Shown here in pieces: positions 61,309-64,000 of a stretch of DNA of 64,000 nucleotides. The notes under the pieces are model-generated. The model worked only from the letters and a program-made list of their open reading frames with translations, was not told the DNA's origin and did no database searches. Origin of the DNA: Haemonchus contortus (Eukaryota > Nematoda > Chromadorea > Rhabditida > Trichostrongylidae); contig LS997562.1 of the NCBI GenBank assembly GCA_000469685.2, positions 43,342,869 through 43,406,868 on the forward strand, given 5' to 3'. A program made the position numbers and the translations under genes. Within the stretch, counting starts at the first letter, position 1. Each line of letters opens with the position of its first letter.

Positions 61309-62829
61309 CACTGGTGTGCAAAACTTAGGGACGAGATGGATAATGTAACATAAAACTTTGAGGACTAGGTGGAAATAAATGAAAGTGTGGGATTATATTG
61401 CTAGACTTATGATGGTTATGCACAGGAAGTTGGACATCCCTTGGTGGACGAATAGTTCTAATAAAGCGACAAATATGGCTACCCGCACAAATCGAGGGAG
61501 CTGTTAGGAACGAAAATTTTTTTTGTCAATCAGCTAGTTGCTACCAACTACTGTGGTGTTATCCTTCTATACATCATATCCCGCTGACATCGTCTGGATG
61601 ACGTGGCACGAGGCAGGATCATCGAGAAACTCGAAAAATGTCGAACCATGACGAGTTCAGCTCAGGAACCTGGTATCGCTCACAGCGTTGTTTTACGTGC
61701 ACGGGGAGCATTTCGAAACTCTTATACTGCTGCACGAAGGAGAGGAGGTGGTCGACCAAGAACAACTACACTACGGTAAGACCGCTACATTGTGCACTAG
61801 GCAAGAAGAGGTCCACGTTAGACAGCTTCTTTGATTGCAATGTCATTTAACAGGACTTCAAAGCAAGCCGTCCCACGCACTACAGTGGCACGACGACTGC
61901 ACGGTGGCGGTCTCTTCGCTCGACGACCACTACGTAGGATTCCTTTGACCCTCGCGGAAAGGCGAGACGGTTTAGGGTGGTGCCAGGAGCATAGCTAACG
62001 GACCGATGAGAAATGCTTTTCCGGATAGCAGCAGATTCAATGTGAGTAGTGATTCTGAATGCACCCTCATGGCCAGAGATGGGAACACGCACTCTCTCAG
62101 TAATGTTGTGGAACTTGATCGTTCTGGTGATCGAGGTGTTATGGTATGGGGAGGCATCATGCTTCGCAACCGTACGAACCTTCAGATTTTAGAGCGTGGC
62201 ACCCTTAACAGTCGGCGTCACTGTGAAAAGGTACCCCTCCCTGAAATGCATCTTTTCAGGACTGCAGTGAGCCCTGAATTCATTTTTGTGGATAACAATG
62301 CGCGACCGCATCGAACATCTCAGGTGGAAGAGCTCTTCACACAGGAGGTTATCCAGTGAATGGAGTGACCTGTCCGTTTCCTCGACCTGAAACCCATGAA
62401 GCACGTGTAGGATGCGTTGGGTAGAGGCATTACAGTGCGTCCAAATGCACCACTGACCATCCAGCAATTGTCAATTGCGCTGATAGAGGAATGGGATGCC
62501 CTACCGCAATAACTCATTTCCAACCTCATAGAAAGTATGAGATCGCGTTGCAGAGCATTTACTGCTGTCCGTAGTGATCACATACCCTATTCGGAACCGC
62601 GTCGCTTTTTTTGAAGTACTAGGATAAGTTGTGGGGAACTATGTGTAATCGGTACCTTTCGATAAAAATGCCTTATTTGCTAGTCATATTTCGATTTTCT
62701 GCCAATTACTTCCTGTGCAATACCGTAATGGTTCTCCCTTTGTATGGTATAAGTTTCATCGAGCTCTGTCGTCTGGCAGAGGTTCAGTGATCGAAAGTTG
62801 CTCTCGTCCCTAAGTTTTGCACACCAGTG
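61309..62829 (+). mobile_element. Tc1-like transposon, inactive copy
   Basis: Length 1521 bp, with inverted ends CACTGGTGTGCAAAACTTAG (left 61309, right mirrored to 62829) and a TA on each side (61307-61308, 62830-62831). The left end lies against the reverse transcriptase fragment at 60890-61306, so this element probably jumped into a LINE. Confidence 0.92.
61595..62620 (+). pseudogene. Tc1-family transposase pseudogene
   Basis: Family pieces occur in order but in several frames and with stops: GRIIEKLEKC; AHSVVLRARGAFRNSYTAAR with GGGRPRTTT (end of the paired DNA-binding region); TTVARRLHGGGLFARRPLR; DRGVMVWGGIMLRNRTNLQI; PEFIFVDNNARPH (second catalytic Asp); and FLDLKPMKH, where the expected catalytic Glu of the third motif is Lys. 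The longest intact part is 62006-62359. The copy cannot make an active enzyme. Confidence 0.9.
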
Positions 62830-62831
62830 TA

Positions 62832-63399
62832 GTAATGAGATATTCTGCACCATTGTTGTCTCCATGACCAAAATCTGAGTGCAGTCGTAGCTGATTTCAT
62901 ATACCATGTCAGCCCCAACAGCCTAGCTGAGCTATGCCGTACATCCTTCGAAATTGCAAATCATCGAAATGCCCTTCTCGGGTAACGGAACTTCTCCCCA
63001 AAGTCCCACGACCAGAGGCAGTGGTTCCGCGGCCACTCCGTATCCTTCCATTGGGAATTCAAATCTTTCCTTTCATATCGCGCGATCGCGTGCGGCGAGT
63101 GCGGCACGCCGTTGGGGGGGGGGGGGGAAGATGCCAGACCCGCCCTCTTCACAACCAGTCGTCAAATAGTACTGTGCCAGAGCTCCTTCAATTCCATTGC
63201 GGTGCTGTTTTACAAACCTGAAATACGCAAATTCTTAAAATATAGTACTAAATTCATCACTGCAAACAGTTCACGGAACGATTCCAGGTGAATAAATTGA
63301 AGAAGTCGACATAATATAAGGAATGCATAAAAAGGGAAGAGCGAATGAAGAACATGATTAAAATTAGACGGAAATAACAGCTCGAACAAAGAGAATTGG
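62832..63399. other. Intergenic, no gene recognised
   Basis: Short ORFs only. It includes a 14-G run at 63114-63127. The part next to the Tc1 copy could be the other half of the split LINE, but I could not match it to a reverse transcriptase. Confidence 0.45.
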
Positions 63400-64000
63400 T
63401 AAAGGGGGACCCCGCTTACTGGGGTGGGGATTCGGCAAAATATTTAATTTAGACCTTGGGCGTTCAAATTGGGCAAAGATGTAGGCGGCAGGATGAGAAA
63501 GCTGGTGGTAGGGGGCAGGTGTAGACTCCGCCTACTGGGGCGGGATTTGCGCGAAATCGTAAATTTGGAACCGAAACATTCAAATTCGGCAGAGATGCAG
63601 GTGGCAATATGGGAAAACTAATTTCAGGTGATAGGTGTAGACTCCGCCCACTGGGGCGGGGCTTCCGCAAAAATATTTAATTTGGACCTTGGGCGTTCAA
63701 ATTTGGCCAAGATGTAGGCGGCAGGATGGGAAAGCTAATGGCAGGAGACAGGTGTAGACTCCGCCCACTAGGGGCGGAGTTTCCGCAAAAATAGTAAACT
63801 TGGACTTGAGGCATTCAAATTTAGCAGAGAGGCAGGCGGCAAGATGGGAAATTAATGGCAGGTGGCAGGTGTAGACTCCGCCTACCGGGGGAGGATTTGC
63901 GCGAAAATGGTAAATTTGGAACCGAGGCATTCAAATTTGGCAGAGATGTAGGCGGCGGAAAACTATTTTAGGTGACAGATGTGAACTCCGCCCACTGGGG
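63400..64000 (+). repeat. 117-bp tandem array, Helitron-internal family
   Basis: Five units with the motif GTTCAAATT or ATTCAAATT start near 63462, 63579, 63695, 63813 and 63929, each 116-118 bp after the last, with GTAGGCGGCAGG and GACTCCGCC between. It is the same unit as inside the Helitron at 44236, in the same orientation. The array is cut by the window end, so the Helitron end cannot be seen. Confidence 0.9.

Overview
The window is nuclear DNA of an animal, most likely a nematode. Genes are cut into many small exons by mostly short introns (about 50-150 bp, a few much longer). Splice acceptors are of the TTTTCAG type, and mariner, Tc1, Helitron and tRNA-derived repeats are scattered through it. 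A strongylid (hookworm-like) origin is inference from the overall look, not proven. I see no prokaryotic operons, phage or CRISPR.

Layout. Bases 1-9.1 kb are one minisatellite built from a 30-bp unit and a 19-bp deletion form, with higher-order duplications. At 9.9 and 15.8 kb lie two nearly identical SRP (7SL) RNA genes in direct orientation, each with a shared short upstream element. At 17.3-29.6 kb, on the minus strand, is a multi-exon gene for a selectin-like type I membrane receptor: signal peptide, sushi, FTP/fucolectin-type lectin, C-type lectin, three more sushi domains, one membrane segment and a tyrosine-bearing tail. It resembles the insect Furrowed protein. Divergent from it, at 34.2-45.4 kb on the plus strand, is a 27-exon gene that I could splice completely in frame (1256 codons) and identify as the regulatory subunit of Rab3 GAP (RAB3GAP2; rbg-2 in worm naming). 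Its introns carry a MITE, a dead mariner and a complete short Helitron. From 45.6 to 64 kb the sequence is mostly intergenic and repeat-rich. It holds a tRNA-like SINE, a small two-exon ORF that runs into a MITE, a pair of 0.54-kb inverted repeats 5.1 kb apart, and a candidate five-exon gene for a secreted protein with one in-frame TGA. It also holds a dead Tc1-like element next to a LINE fragment, and a second array of the Helitron-internal repeat at the right edge.

How it fits together: the two well-supported proteins act in unrelated processes, cell-surface recognition and Rab control of vesicle traffic; their head-to-head placement with 4.6 kb between start codons does not by itself imply co-regulation. 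Points most worth a second look are the duplicated SRP RNA genes with their promoter-like element, the Helitron family with internal 118-bp repeats at three places, the secreted-protein gene with a lone TGA, and the minisatellite that is open in five of six frames. I did not find a clear new multi-gene system.
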